Below are positions 47,641 to 61,760 of a DNA stretch of 64,000 bases, one piece after another. The DNA lies in assembly GCA_028023455.1 (NCBI GenBank), contig JAQFVV010000013.1:5146001-5210000 (forward strand), given 5' to 3'. The stretch comes from Epiperipatus broadwayi (taxonomy: Eukaryota > Onychophora > Udeonychophora > Euonychophora > Peripatidae). A program made the position numbers and the translations under genes. The notes beneath the pieces are model-generated. The model worked only from the letters and a program-made list of their open reading frames with translations. It was not told the origin of the DNA and ran no database searches. Within the stretch, counting starts at the first letter, position 1, and each line of letters opens with the position of its first letter.

Positions 47641-50600
47641 TAATTCTTGTGTTTGAAAACAGTCATTTTGCTTTGGATGAGCAATCTAATCTTGACACAG
47701 TTTGGTTTGGATTACATATGTAGTTAAAAATATTATTGCAGTTATTATATGACTTAAAAATTTTTCACTTGTATGGACTTTAATGAATTATTAAAGTTTC
47801 TTCCAGGAAAGTTTGAATTAGACCATATATAAATGAGACTGTATTCACATCTGGATTGTAATAGTTTCATCATTGTTTAATAGATTTGTTAATCCTTAAA
47901 TACATTCAGCCATCATTGTCATGTGCTTAGAATAGGCAGGAGTAGTATTAAGTGCTTACATTATAGGTATTTGTTTAAAAAAAGATGGGAAGGAAAAAAA
48001 AAAAAAGAAAAAAAAAGGAGGAATAAAAAATCTGAGCATATAATGATGAGCTTAATAGGATATAGCTATTTTGTCAATCTAGAATCAAACAACACATGAA
48101 TTAGCGAATAATTTAGAAAATTGAAACATTAGAAAATAAAATTGTGTGCATTAAAGATATTTTGCTCAGACACATTGACTTAAAAAAAAAGAAAAAAATA
48201 AATATAGTGAAGTAGCGAACTACACTGTATCTAACTACGCAATTTCAATTATACACTATCCAAAGTAAAATGTAAATAAACAACAACAAAAAACAACAAC
48301 ATATTTTTAATACTTGGCTGCCATTTTTCCTTCTCTGAGATGAGCACCAACAGATTACATGTATTAATAAAACATTTCAATTTATGTTGAAAACACACAT
48401 TTTATTCTTCTTTTATTATCCTTTCTGAATTTGATGTACAGTATTTTGCTTAATTAAATATTTTTTAAAAGTTAAAGTTTTACAAAAGTTCAAAATATTG
48501 ATTAAGCATTAACATAATTAGAGAAAGTAATTTCTAGAAAAAGAGTCTATTGTTTTTATATGAGAAAAGAGTTATCGAAAAGAAAAAAATATTGCCCAGA
48601 CCATATTTTGCTATTTACTTTATTTTAAAGATAAAAATAATTAGGAGTTAAGGCTTTTTTATTCTTATTTCTTCAATAAGTGCATGAATGAATGAATACA
48701 TTCAATGAAATAAAATAAATATCCCTTCCAATTATTTTTAATAATTATATTATTATTACTTTTTAAAAATTTTGTTTATATTATAATTTTGATTTATATC
48801 TATCATAATATACATATAAAAAAACATAATATACATATAAAAAAACAACTGTTATGTGTGTGTTTTGAAAAGTACTGAATACTTGTATCTCAATAAACAA
48901 TATGTATTCTATTCTAATCAATGTTTATCAACAAAAGGCAAGCTACTACACATTACTTTCTTTGAATGTAAAGGGGATTTAAAACAAAATATAGTGTAGT
49001 TCATAGTTCTACTATACATTTTTTTTTATTTATTCAATAAACAATTAAGAGAAACACTGATAATAAATTGTTTTTAGATCAAAATTGTTTGTAGATTCAA
49101 TAAATAATTTTGATTATTAAAAAAAAAATTGTTTTAATTTTAAAGGTTAATTTTGTAATCATACAGAAAATTTTATTAAATGAAATTTTTTTTTATGTTT
49201 AGGATTTAATTAATTAAAAGAAACATATAATAAAATTTGCAAAATTTTTATAACAGTAAAATGAGAGCATATGAGTAGAAAAATATAAAGAGTTAAATAG
49301 TCAAAAAATCAGATTGGAAAAGGAGAAACTGTGTTCTTCACGTGGCCTCAAGTAAAAGTGTATCAGTTTTGTTTTTCTTCCATTTTTTCGAATGAAGAAG
49401 ATAAAATCTTACACTAATAGCAGCCTATTAAAAATAGAAGAGTAAAAGAACTCTTGATTTCCCCCAAATTCCTGAAAAATTTTGGGGAAATGAAAATTAT
49501 TCTAGTTTTATATAATATCATGAAGCCTCACTACTGTTAAAAAAACTAAAAACTTGCTAATAAAATTATTAGCAAATCGACTACATGTACATATAAAGGC
49601 CTGAAAATAATATAAAATATCTATATTTCATATTTAATCAATAGCTAAAATTTTGCTTCTTATTAATGTTATGTCTTGTAAGTATTAATTTTACATGCAT
49701 ACAAATTTATATACATTTATGCATATAGTTCTGTTACATTTTATGTAAAGGTTTTGTTTAAATATTTTTTTAAAAATAAGATTATCTAAAAAGGTATGTA
49801 AGAAAAGTTTTTTAAAAATATTACTTTTACCTTTTACTTAATTTAATTTAAAAGAAAGTTTTAAGATTGTTCAAAAAAACCATGCAGTTTAATATTTAAA
49901 AAAAAAAAAATGTATATATTAACAGTTCAAATTTTAACTTAAAAATGTATTGACACCTTAATGGTTTAAAGAATAGAAAAATTATAGGTACAAACTTTAA
50001 AAATTACACATGATACATTCAGGTTTAAATAGATGTGTTTGCAAAAATCTTGTTAGGAACATATGTAGCTAAAACTGAAAGCTTTTTATTTTTTATTGAG
50101 AATTTTAAATAAGTATTGTTTAAGAAATGTAGGCAAGTTAATTTAATGGAGGCAGAAAGTTGATTTAATGTTTGTGTATAATATCTATATGTGTATGTTT
50201 GAATAGATATTCATTTTTGGTATAGAGATTGAGGATTACAGACTGTTGTTATAGAGTTTATTAGAATAAAATCGTATTATACTAAAAAATAATAAGTTTA
50301 AATCATTCAATGATTAAAGAAAGAAGTTATTTATATAAAAAAAATTATACAACTTATTTAAATTTAAGAAAGTTTATTGAGTTAAGTAATCCAAAATGAG
50401 ATGATAATATTATTGAGTCAATGAAGATCTTAGAATGAATATTGGTTTTGATAATATATATGTGAAATAGTATTTGAAGTCATGCCACTCAAAACATGCA
50501 AAATATATTTGAAGTTAAATAGTAATAGCTATGCAAAGTTAGAAGATTCTGAATCAATCTTCTATCTGTGGATGAATTATTCATTCAAACGTAATTGACT

Positions 50601-51879
50601 AAATAAAAGTAGAAAACACTCATGAATTAGATGATCAACAATTCATGTTTGGATAGGCTATTATGAATTTAATCATTAGCGCATTATATCGATACAAGAA
50701 AATCACCTGCATAATAAAATATTATTATTGATAAGATTATAATTTTTGCTTACTTTTCTAAAACATTATAATAAAATTTATTAAGAGATTGCATTTAATG
50801 TAGTTAAGTACAAGATACAGTTAAAAATGATAAATGAGAATAAACAATGTTCTGTTATGCACATAAATTTTTTCATGTAACAATTTAGAAAGCTTAGAGA
50901 AAAATTAGAAATATTTGACAGCAGCAATTAAAACAAAGAATAAATGAAAGTAAAAGTCCATTAACAATTATGAAGAGTTGGGTAAGATCACAAACATTAT
51001 AAATCAAATTATATTGTTAAGGGATAACCATTATTTAAATGAAAATAATATTATAGAATGTGTTAGTTGTAATTAATATAAATTGTTCAATACTAACATA
51101 TTAGTATATTGTGTAATGTTATTTAAATTGCTTTCAGTGGTTTATTAGATTAGAAGCAATAAAGGGAATGAATGAAACTATTCATATAAGGAAAAAAAAA
51201 AACAATTCCAGACTAAAGATATATATGTCTGTAAACATTTATGTAATTCTCTGTAGAATTATTTAGATGGAACAATAATGAATGCCAACTTTTTAAAAGT
51301 CCATATGTTCACTTTGTGTAATAAAACAAACTTTTTTGATTTTTCTTTTTCTATAATTTCTTTCTTCATGAATCACTTATTGAACGTCTAATAGAATCCA
51401 TTCCATACTATTTTTTCTGATTATAAAAAAAACTGATGCATTAGTATAACTAGTTTTAGTTTATGAATATAAGCAAATGGCATTTAACTATTGTGATCAC
51501 ATTCACTTTAACTCCCTCAGATTTAAAAATGCTTTCTATTTCTATATATATGTTTTATTAAAATCTGCCTTTACTAAATAAGAAATAAAAATTTCCAAAT
51601 TCTAAATTTTGTCGGACTCAAATCTCGATAACAGTTGTTTCAAAGTAAAAATACTCTCAAATCCTCATATTTATGTGATTTTGATATTTGAGATATCACA
51701 TTAACATGATCTCTAATATTTTAGTAAATGATTAACTGTCATTTTATAATTACAATGAATGATTGCTCTGCTTTATTTAATAAATGTAAATTTCCTCATT
51801 TTTTTCAAGCTCTTTAGTTCAATTTAATCCCAATCTCTTATTTAATTCATTAAACATATTGTCAATAATATTTTATGCT

Positions 51880-51965
51880 GCATATTGAAGTGGTAAATCT
51901 GTAGTACATATTGAACTTCACTGTCTGATGACATTAAATACCTTTAAAGTAGGGTTTGAACCTGT
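51880..51965 (+). repeat. tRNA-derived SINE head
   Basis: GAAGTGGTAAATCTG (A-box-like) and GTAGGGTTTGAACCTG (a good B box, GGTTTGAACC) about 60 nt apart. The spacing is longer than in a tRNA, so this is probably a decayed SINE. Confidence 0.45.
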
Positions 51966-52307
51966 TTATATGTTTATTTGGTCATCCAGGAATGTTAAGC
52001 ACACACATATCACTTCCACCCTGTTTATTTAAGAAACAGTTGAATTATTATTTTAGCTTAAGTATATTTTATTTTCAAGCTTGTAAATTCCCTTCATTTA
52101 GATAATTGTGTATGTGCGTATATGTATTATAGATATAAAAATAAATACAATTAATGTAGAGCTAAAGCAATGCCAGAAATTCTAAAAAAATATTATTACA
52201 ATTTAAAAATGTCATTCTCATTTCAAGTCGAACCAAAAATCATATTTTAAAGTTTTTTGCAATTTTAAAAATACGTTTAAATAATCTGTTTTCTAACGTA
52301 TTGTTTA

Positions 52308-52539
52308 CATCTTCCAATATTGCTAAATTTCAAGTATAGGAGGAGCAGAAGTGATAGGAATGCATGGAAGGAGTTCAAATTACTCTTCTCTCTGGTATTT
52401 GTATAGAGAGTGGTAACAAAATGGACTGTGAGTAAAAGGAATTTGCCTCCCTGATCTTAAATCGTCTCTGTCCTGCCTTCTGCTATGCCATCGCTACTTG
52501 AAAACTGTTATGTTTAATTGTAAAAAATATTGGAAGATG
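52308..52539. repeat. Short element with 14 bp inverted ends
   Basis: CATCTTCCAATATT (52308-52321) is perfectly inverted at 52526-52539. The 204 bp between are GC-richer than the neighbourhood. No matching target duplication was found. It could be a MITE or the ends of a hairpin within a larger repeat. Confidence 0.45.
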
Positions 52540-54564
52540 CCTGCCATTATTTTATTAATATGGTGCCTTGCTAAACTTGGTATACGTTATTATAAGTGGC
52601 CACCATAACTTCTAAAGGTAATCCGTTTTGCCGAAGAATGAATTCTTAATTCTCCTCACTTCATTTCTTTCCTAAATTTTAATTGTAATCAGAATGTAAT
52701 CTTTATTTATTTTATAACTGATTATAAACTTAATTATCATTAAATTTGTGATTTTCTCTTAAATTTTTAAACTTGTTCTTTGAAACGCTAAGCACAGAAT
52801 TATGTACTGTAAATTTATTATTAGTTTTTTTTTAAGTTTCACACTAATTATTTTATTTCATGCGGCAAAACTTATTTTAAATATATATCGTATTAAATTA
52901 GTTTTAGTGTGCTAATGTTTTAATCTAGCGAACTTATATTATTTCAATCATCATTCCGATATTTTGGAATATTTAAATAGTTTAAACGTAAAATTTTTAC
53001 TGAACGCTGTTCGCTCGGTTAAATATTTTGAAATTATAGTTAATGGCGGATTGTTTAAAAATCATATCACTATCGATATTTAAATGCAATTTATGTTCTT
53101 TTAATAAATTGATTATTAATATACTTTAATAACTATTTATTACTTATACACCATTAAGAGTTAAATTAATTATAATATATTGTCGTTTAGGAATACTTGG
53201 GCTTGTTAAATAGGAAAAATATTTTTCCCTCTTCTATATTCGACATCCTAAATTTATTAAAGTTATACGTACGATGCTGAGTGGGTTATCATTTTATCAT
53301 GGCGTTACGCATGCTATTATTGCTTTATTTCATTAGTCATTTAAGACTTAAGCCATATTCGCGTTGCTTACTTATGATAGCATTTTAAAGAATTATATTT
53401 TGCTTTGTCATATTTACTCATCTGAAGTCCGGATTTTCTTCACGTAACTCGTATAGGAATGAGGTTTGGTATAACCGATCTCAGGATAAACATTAGAGTA
53501 TTAAGGCTCTGCATGTGTCACGTTGGAGGGCGTGCCATGGAATCCTTACCACTCATATTTTCGAATATAGCCTTGTGATAAATACAAACGGAATCATATG
53601 TGATAAAGCCTTCCAGTCCAAAGACGGACATTTTCTCCATTTAAACGCTGTCATTATAGTTAGCACTGAGAGTTCTTTTATATGTAGTTCTAATTTTATT
53701 TATAAGACGTGGCGCAGTGATGTTTGTAAACCACTCATTTTATAATTAGTCGAATATTTTAGGATTGTCACAGTAAAGCTAATTTAGGCTAACCCATTCA
53801 TCATTTGTACAGGCCCAAATATGCTCATAAACGATAAATTATTAACTATCATATCAAGAGTAAACCTCTCTTTAGAGATGAATTTGTAAACGTCCTTATC
53901 ATTACTTAAAGTAATGATCACTGCATTGATAACATTAATTTATTATTATACTATAACTCATTAGCATACTAAATCAGTTGCTTATATGCAAAGTTATAAC
54001 CGCATTAAATCTGTGCTATGTTTTCTAATGTAAATTAAATTGTTTATATTTATTAAATTATTATGTTTTAATAATTACTCATGCATTGTGTCTTACTGAC
54101 TCTCACTTATTGAATTCCATTAAATATTTATAATAATGTCAGTAATATTTAGAAGTTATAACTGATTACTTCAAATAGATATTTATCTCTGGGTTATTCT
54201 GTTCTTGCTCATTCTGGATGGATACTATTTTATAATTCATGTTTCTTTTGCAATGCTAGCTGTGTGCAATTCATTTAAAATTTATAAATTGTCCCTTCAC
54301 ATAAGATATTTGATTGAGCCAAGTTTAAACATTATTTATTTATGCTAATTACCCTGTAGATCTCATGTTTCTCTGCTGTGTCTCTGGGACCAGAATGAAT
54401 AAAATTTCATGTTATCATCAGAAATGTTGTTTATAATGTTATAGTTTTAGAGAAGAGCAAATAGGGCAGAATTCATGATTGCTCCTGACCTGTGTATCTC
54501 GGGCATGAGTGGATTTAGGGTACTTTTGCTTAGATTCTAAACCTTGTTAAATGAACATACAATT

Positions 54565-54579
54565 CTGACCGGTACAATA
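54565..54579 (+). repeat. 15 bp inverted repeat, left copy
   Basis: CTGACCGGTACAATA, exactly inverted at 56520-56534. The right copy coincides with the start of LTR-like family 2 copy 2. The left copy lies 30 bp outside the other end of that copy. Confidence 0.7.
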
Positions 54580-54608
54580 TATGAAAACATCTACATCTAT
54601 ATATATAT

Positions 54609-56533
54609 TGTGCCAGACGAATGATCTTAGTTTTGTATATTCTGACCACGGCGACGCCACTAGTCCGAAAATCGGAACTAGACATTTATTTTAAGGGTGG
54701 GCAGGATATACGAACATGAATGTGCCGGACTAAACCCAGGGAGAGCAAAAGCTAATGAATGTGGTTCAGACAATTGAGAAAACACTGAGACAAACGTCAA
54801 TCCAAATACTTATAAGAACTTTTTAAATTTATTAAACATAATAACAAAATAAACATGAAACTTGATCTACATTTACTTAGCAGATCTTCACATTGAGTGT
54901 ATGCAAGCAGTACTACGTTAAATACCCAGGCAGACAAGTTCATTTCTTATCTATAACACAATAATGGCTTATATCTTCTTGCTAGCGGTTCACCCAACCA
55001 ATTCCCTTTTCCCTATAGAGATTTAGTAAGATGGATGTTTGTGGAAAATAACGGGACAGCGCAGACGAGCTTTTCTTAGTCCGGAAAAGAAATGTCGGAA
55101 CCAAGAATGTCATAATTCTGCAAAACGCTCATGGACAAGTACATTGAAATGAGCCAAGGTTAGTCTCACACAAAAAAGAAACATTATGAACTACGTAATC
55201 TGAATTATAGCAAACAAATCTCTACCAAAAAAAATAAATAAATCATATATCCTATAAATCACTAGCCAAAGCCAAGTTTGATTTAGTTTAATGCCGAAGC
55301 AAACAAACAAATAAAAATAAAAGAAAACTACTAAGGTCGGTCTGAGCATTTAACAAGGGTTAATCATAAAACTGAGAAATTTTTAAGCATATAAAATATC
55401 ACTCGCCCTACACTCTCAAACAAGTAACATTTTAAGATTGAAAATCTTGCTACTAAGATTGTAATGTAAAATAAACAAAAATACATTAATATTTAAATTG
55501 ATAAATTACACATCATAAATATAATTTCTTTTTAAGATTAAGCTGAGATTTGCGAGAGACTTAATTAGAGATTTAGCCCTGATTTTGATATGAAAAGATA
55601 AGTTACCTCGAGATAATATTAATTTCGGCTGTTCACACAAAGCTCAGTTTATAGAGTCCTCTACAACGGCTGTCATTTACTACAGGTTCAGAAGTCTGGA
55701 GGCATTATCGGGATCCACTCTGGACTTGACAGTTAGGTCATGGTTGAAGTCACAATTTGGAGCTCCGGAGATTCATCTTTGGAAAGGCTCAGCCCATCAT
55801 GTTGCAGTGATTCTTCGTGGCGTATATTACAGGCATGGCGTCTGAATGACTGCTATTATCGCGGCAAATAGAGTTATTGTCGGTCAACGGAAATTCAACT
55901 TGGTGATTCCCGTGGCACCAATATCAAAAAAAAAATTAGTCACTTTAACAATGCAACAGTTCAATAACAGCTAAAATCTGGATCGATCCTCAATAACAAG
56001 AAGCTGAGTAAGCTGAGCAATAAAAATAAAAAAAACTGAATGACCAGAATAGTTTCTTTCAATCCTCCTCTCTAATAAAAAAAAATTACCCAGCTATTTA
56101 TGTCCTTTGTTATCTCCCGCACAATCTTTTTTTGCAACTTTCAACCAAGGTAAATCTCTATCTCCCGCTCAATCTTAATTAGAAAAACAATATCTTACAG
56201 GGCTTTATCTTACAAAAATGATTATTATTTTTTATATAAAAAAAATACAAAACTAAATCTCAGCTTTAAAAATACATCAACATTAATTTTTTTTTAGTTT
56301 AAATAAAATACTTTTATAAGAGCATTAATTAAACTTTGTTTGCTTTTAATTATTTTAAAAGAAAACAAGCGTCATAAAAAAAAATATTTTATACTTAAAT
56401 CAACTGAGAATTAAAAATATAAGATTTCAAGATAAATAAGTATGTGTGTTATTGCACATATAAAACTTGGTTTTTCTTTTTTTCTAATTTACATGATAGA
56501 ACCCTTGAATCGGATAAAGTATTGTACCGGTCA
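54609..56533 (-). mobile_element. LTR-like family 2, copy 2
   Basis: On the minus strand it runs from TGACCGGTACAATA (56533) to CGTCTGGCACA (54609), 1925 bp, with TG...CA ends. It is homologous in the same order to 27425-29455 read on the plus strand, despite strong divergence. A TATA-like ACATAAATAGC lies at about 56090-56105 (minus) ahead of a T-rich leader. No primer binding site or coding sequence follows the 3' end, so it looks like a solo LTR. No clean target duplication was seen. Confidence 0.6.
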
Positions 56534-56534
56534 G
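56520..56534 (-). repeat. 15 bp inverted repeat, right copy
   Basis: TATTGTACCGGTCAG, the inverse of 54565-54579. Confidence 0.7.
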
Positions 56535-58021
56535 TTTCGATATCACTCACATTTTACATCTCTTTGAACTCCTTTTCATATCTACACAGTACATAGTATT
56601 ATTATTACGCACAAACTCCTTTTGTACGCCCGCTAGCTCACAGAGATTTACATGAGAAACCCAGATAAATTACTTAAAACTACTGCCGTCACAGCTCTTT
56701 ACTTTACTAATGGAATTTATATATAAATGAATAAGCAAACTCACAAATAAATTGTCTAACTAGGATAAGAATTTAATAAGTATGTGTGTTTAAGCCATCA
56801 AATCAACAATACAATATCTGGGGTTAATAATAATAAAGCAATATAGACTACAGGTTTGTTTTACAATACTGTTTAATATATTTAAATAATTGGTTAATAT
56901 AATAAAGCTACTTTCTTTACTAGTTTCTAATATTTGGAAAACATTATTCAACATTAATTAAATGCTTCGTTCAATATAGGTGGGAAAGATCTATGTGCCA
57001 ATGAGGTAGTGATCTGTAAACTCATTGCTATTAGATGCACTAATTTATTATTAATAAAATTAATATTTTATAAACACCAAATAATATCTGTCACAAATGA
57101 ATATTTGATTTATAACGTCTACAATATGGTCTTTTAATTATATAATGCTTTAACGTGAAACGAATAACAAATAAATCAATGATTAAAACATGGGTTTTCT
57201 ATAACGTGTTTTGTGTAAAATATTGCGTATGTTTAGGAATTCGCTGTTAAAAAGGGAATCGCTTTAAATCAAGCGGGTTATCAACATTAAAAGGGATAAC
57301 TAAACTACTTCACTTCGCCACGACTTAAGAGGCAACTTTAAAGGAAATATATAGATCTTGAGAACGAAAGCAGTACTGACATAGCAGGAATAAAAACATT
57401 GATAAGATTGATGCAAATTTCGCCATTATATTTGAAGAACAAAATGGTCACTCTGCGTTTTTGCAGATCGCAACCTGGAGAGAGAGCTTCCTCGGACATA
57501 AGGAGAAATGAGGTCGGGACTTTTTTCACCCTTGAGCCTTACTGTCCGACTATGGGAATCCTGAAGAATGAAAATCCGCATTAATAGCTTAGATTTCCGA
57601 AAATACATTTATTAAAATAATAGCGAGTTTATGCCAGCAATGTCTATATTAATAGAATAGACGCTTTATTCATGTCCATTACTTAAATTAAATACTAAAA
57701 TAATTGTCAAAGTGTAGCGACTTGAACTCCTTCAAAATCAAATTGGAATAAAACAATCACGACTATGATGTCGTACTAAATAACAATAAAAATAATTACT
57801 CCCTTTTATTTAGAGATTTCCCAAACGCAAATTTCATTTAAAACCCTCTTTAATATCTCGTCAAAGCACATTAAAATCTATTGCGATAAATATTCATTTC
57901 CTTCTCACAAACTCGAATTAGTGCTCTAATAACAAAATAACAACACACAATATTCATTTTATTGACAGATCGCAATTATGAAGTATATGTATTATTGGAT
58001 TACATTTAATAAAGTAATTCC

Positions 58022-58138
58022 AATTCGGTGAATAAAAATGAGCTAAACAAATACTCGCTCATTTGGGAGAGTATTAAATCGACCAATCAATCATGGGCCG
58101 ATTGGAAATATTTAAGGAAGGTTTCAATTCACCGAATT
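58022..58138. repeat. Nested fold-back structure
   Basis: Outer arms AATTCGGTGAAT (58022-58033) and ATTCACCGAATT (58127-58138) enclose two further hairpins: ATGAGC/GCTCAT (58038-58043 with 58057-58062) and CCAATC/GATTGG (58083-58088 with 58100-58105). The whole could form a three-stem structure in RNA or a cruciform in DNA. Function unknown. Confidence 0.6.
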
Positions 58139-59534
58139 AGATTTATTGGCGCATAGATACTTAAATATTTAAATCATAAATTAATAAATAATAGGAAACC
58201 GCCATAAGAAAAGAAATATAAAATAAAAAGGCATTTTTAAGAGAAACTAGTAAGGTTAAATTAATATTATAGAGAGCAATGACAAAAGCGAAATTACAGC
58301 AGCTACATAAGTTTTACGTATCTTACAAAGCGTGTTTATCTAGGATAGGATTGCAATATTTAATTATTGATATTACGAAAGATATTTAAGACAAGAAAAG
58401 CGAATTATATATTTTAGAAAAATTCTTCTGGCGGTAATATTACCTTCCAACAAGTCCTTTTATGGGTAGGCTTCATAACTGCTTGCAAGTTCCTTTTGGA
58501 GAGTGAAATGAAACATCTTTCCATCGATGAAATAGCTAGCTATTTTTTTATTATTCAGCCAAGTTCATTCACCAACAGTTCTATTTATGATTTCAGGAGG
58601 CATTAGATAGTTTCATGGTAGCATACTGATGTTACTGGGAAAGGCTCGGGGAACAACAACTATGTGCCCCGGCCTTAGCCTACATTTTTGCGTACATTAA
58701 ATCATAAAATATACCAACATAGATTCAAACTGCAACTCGTTCACTATAGTAATCTGATTCCTCTCACTCCCTTTGGGGGGGGGGGTATTTATACTATTTT
58801 AGCATTGCTCCAGGATATTCTATCTTTCCATAGCTTCAGGCATTGTTCTGTCCATTCATTTAAAATTAATATGCTCTATTGTGATTCTAAGATACACTTT
58901 TCCAATAAATCTTTTAAGTCTTTTGTTAAGAATCAATTTTTAGTTTGCAAATGGATTACTAAGATAAAATAAAATTAATTTAAGATAAGTCCCTTTGTTG
59001 AGTAGCCTACGTGACTTTCCAGATTTATCCAAAAGAATGTGACTTTTAATCACTAAAATTTAATAGAAAAATATATAAGTAGTTTTTAAGCAAATTTATT
59101 TAACGGACTTTACTATTAATATTTAAAATACGCGCATATATATAATATCCACACACAAAAATATGTAATAAATAAATCTTATTTTATTAGAATTAACATT
59201 ATTTAAATCTTATTATAGAAATTAAAGTAAAATTAAAACGTTCATTATTAAATGAATATAACAAGGCTAAAGAAAGAAAAATAGGCTTGGTGTGTGTATG
59301 AATATAAACTGTCCGTTAAACAAATTTACTATTAAAAAGGTAGAGATCAGGTTTGATCTCAGGTTAGTGCTAAATAAAGCATGAAACTTGGATCGAGTTT
59401 GGATCCAATCGTTTCAGTATCCAGTTCAATATATACATACAGACCTTATACTGATTTAATGTGGGAATGAATACATTATTATTCTCCTTTTCTGCCAATG
59501 TTAAACTATATAAACCACTACATAATAAATTATC

Positions 59535-59542
59535 TCATAGAC
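59535..59542. repeat. Left target duplication of the hAT MITE
   Basis: TCATAGAC precedes the element. TCAAAGAC follows it at 59919-59926 (7 of 8 bases identical). Confidence 0.75.
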
Positions 59543-59918
59543 CAGGGATTCCCAACGATTTTGGCTCCTATACCCCTTTGGCTTTTAGTAAATTATCTGG
59601 TACACTCCACTCATTATAATAAGAAATAAACAGTAATTAAGTTTTCATAAAAACTTTATTCAGTAAATAAATCTTAATTGGGCATTTTGAATTATTGGAC
59701 TTGCAATGAGAAAAAAGTCTACACGACCTTACTGTGTCTTTGTCTGAAAAGAAACTGAAATGTTGCTAATGTGGCTGACAGACAATATAAATATGGAATA
59801 GCCCAGAAATGCTAATAAGATAACTATTTTTGGAAAAAATTAATAGCATAATATACTTATTTACCTGCTATTCACTATAGCCCCTGAAGATATGGATAAC
59901 CCAAGTTGGGAACCCCTG
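59543..59918. mobile_element. hAT-type MITE
   Basis: A 376 bp non-coding element with inverted ends: CAGGGATTCCCAAC on the left and GTTGGGAACCCCTG on the right (13 of 14 paired). It has an 8 bp target duplication, and both features are the mark of hAT transposons. It is non-autonomous and would rely on a transposase encoded elsewhere. Confidence 0.85.
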
Positions 59919-61539
59919 TCAAAGACCAACTTTTTGTCATATTGTATATATTGCCATTAAATTTAACTATATATACAATGTCGATTCAGGTTAATATATT
60001 GTAAATAAATCCATTCACATTTTTATAAAGCTTCGTTTAAAATCTCAATGTAAACTGACACTCCCAAGATAGGCTATGAATATGGAGACCCAAGTTCTCT
60101 GAAAGCGCTAAATCGTAGAATTCTTTTTCTAATAATACTAAGCTTCACTTTTTTGCATAAAGCGCAAATTAAAACTTACTACTCAAAGGTGAAATTTAAT
60201 TAATAATCCTAAATTATTTATTAAATTCTTTTCTGTTAACTTATCCATATGATTTCATTACATCGCCATTCTATATTCATTCAGAATAACATCTTTCTTA
60301 ATAAAATCTATAAATTCAAATGAAGATATAATGGCAAGTATTCCAAAATCAATCTAAATCCTCTTTTATCATTTGTGCTATATATTTCAATGCCTCATAA
60401 CAATATGCAGTATCAAAAGTAATCATTATTCTTTTTAACATTCACAAATAATCTTAGTAAACAGTGCTTCAATGGATACATATACAAATATTGCTTTCTT
60501 TCATATAATGTATGTAGGTATTTTTTGAAAATATATTAAATGAATTTGTCTTTATTAATCTTTATATTGTAATAAAGTAAACTTTAAAAAAAAAATTTTG
60601 CAAAAATATTTGTTCAAAAATGTTACTATCTAATAAAACGATTGCCATTAATGTCTTCAATACAACTTATTGTATTATTATTCAAGACTTTTTAAAAAAG
60701 CCTTAACACTTTCAATCGAAATGAATTGTCCATCTCCTTTAAACTGATTGGTACAACTCTAGCTGCTTGATCAAACACTTCCATCTCCAAATGAGAATCA
60801 GACCATTTTCTCCCACATATCTTGGCCCATAATTAACAATTGACATATAACTAAATTCTGTATTGAAACTTAAAAGATTGACAAAATTTAGCAAATAAAA
60901 CATTTAAGTCTTTCAGCATATTGCCAAAAATTTAAATTTGCTCTGAAATTGTTTCTTTAATAATTTTCCCACCAGTTCATTACATCTATTAGCACATTTT
61001 TTCTAGAAGTATTAAGTTTCTTGCATTGAATTTATAACACAATAAAAAAGCCACATTCAACTTTTCTTTAATTTCATTAAATTTCTTTTTAGTTCTCAAC
61101 AATATAATTATAGTCTTGCAATATACTATAACAAAAACATTTTTTTAAAAAAAAGTCCAATCTAACCAGAAATATTATAATGTCTCTCTATATTTAATAT
61201 ACTGTCAGCTATTGTTCTCAACATTATTATAATATGTAATAGATTGAACTTATACCATTACTGTAAATAATATAGATATTGTATCAGAAAAAATATAAAT
61301 AAAATTTTAAAAATCAAGGTTACTTTCAATGTATTACGATCAAGTTAGTGGTTATCAAGACAATAATAGTTTATCATTATCATGTAAGAAATCGATTGTT
61401 TTGAACACTATTGGCTCTCTGATTCATCATATAGTGTTGTGCAATAAATCAAAATTTTTTGATTACACTTGCTGTCATTTTTTTTTTCATAAATCATATC
61501 AATAATAAGATGAATTAAATCCATGTTTGTATATTATTT

Positions 61540-61760
61540 TTCATGATTATAAAATACTAACGCATCTATAAAATTAATTATAGCCTGTATCATAATCACC
61601 TTCAAATTCGTGCTAGTTTCCTCATAGTAAATATATGGACAATTCAACTGGCTACAGTCCATAGCATACACAACATTAGATGACTTAATCTTATTGATTA
61701 GCATATTCAAATTTATAGATATCCTCAAGTCCACACTGAACTTATCTGCACATATCACCT
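61540..61760 (-). pseudogene. Possible PIF/Harbinger-like transposase relic
   Basis: The minus-strand frame contains VVYAMDCSQLNCP then, after a short gap, NLKVIMIQAIINFIDALV. This faintly resembles the IGAIDGTH...P and HSINVQAVCD region of Harbinger DDE transposases. Decayed coding may extend down to about 60640, with WSDSHLEMEVFDQAAR in one frame. The resemblance is weak. Confidence 0.25.

Noticed and set aside
57399-57608. Overlapping frames on both strands near 57.4-57.6 kb
   Set aside because: Mutually overlapping, short, with no known motif and no splice or promoter context; probably part of an old repeat.
58775-58785. Run of eleven G residues
   Set aside because: An isolated homopolymer without neighbouring G-runs; not enough for a G-quadruplex claim.
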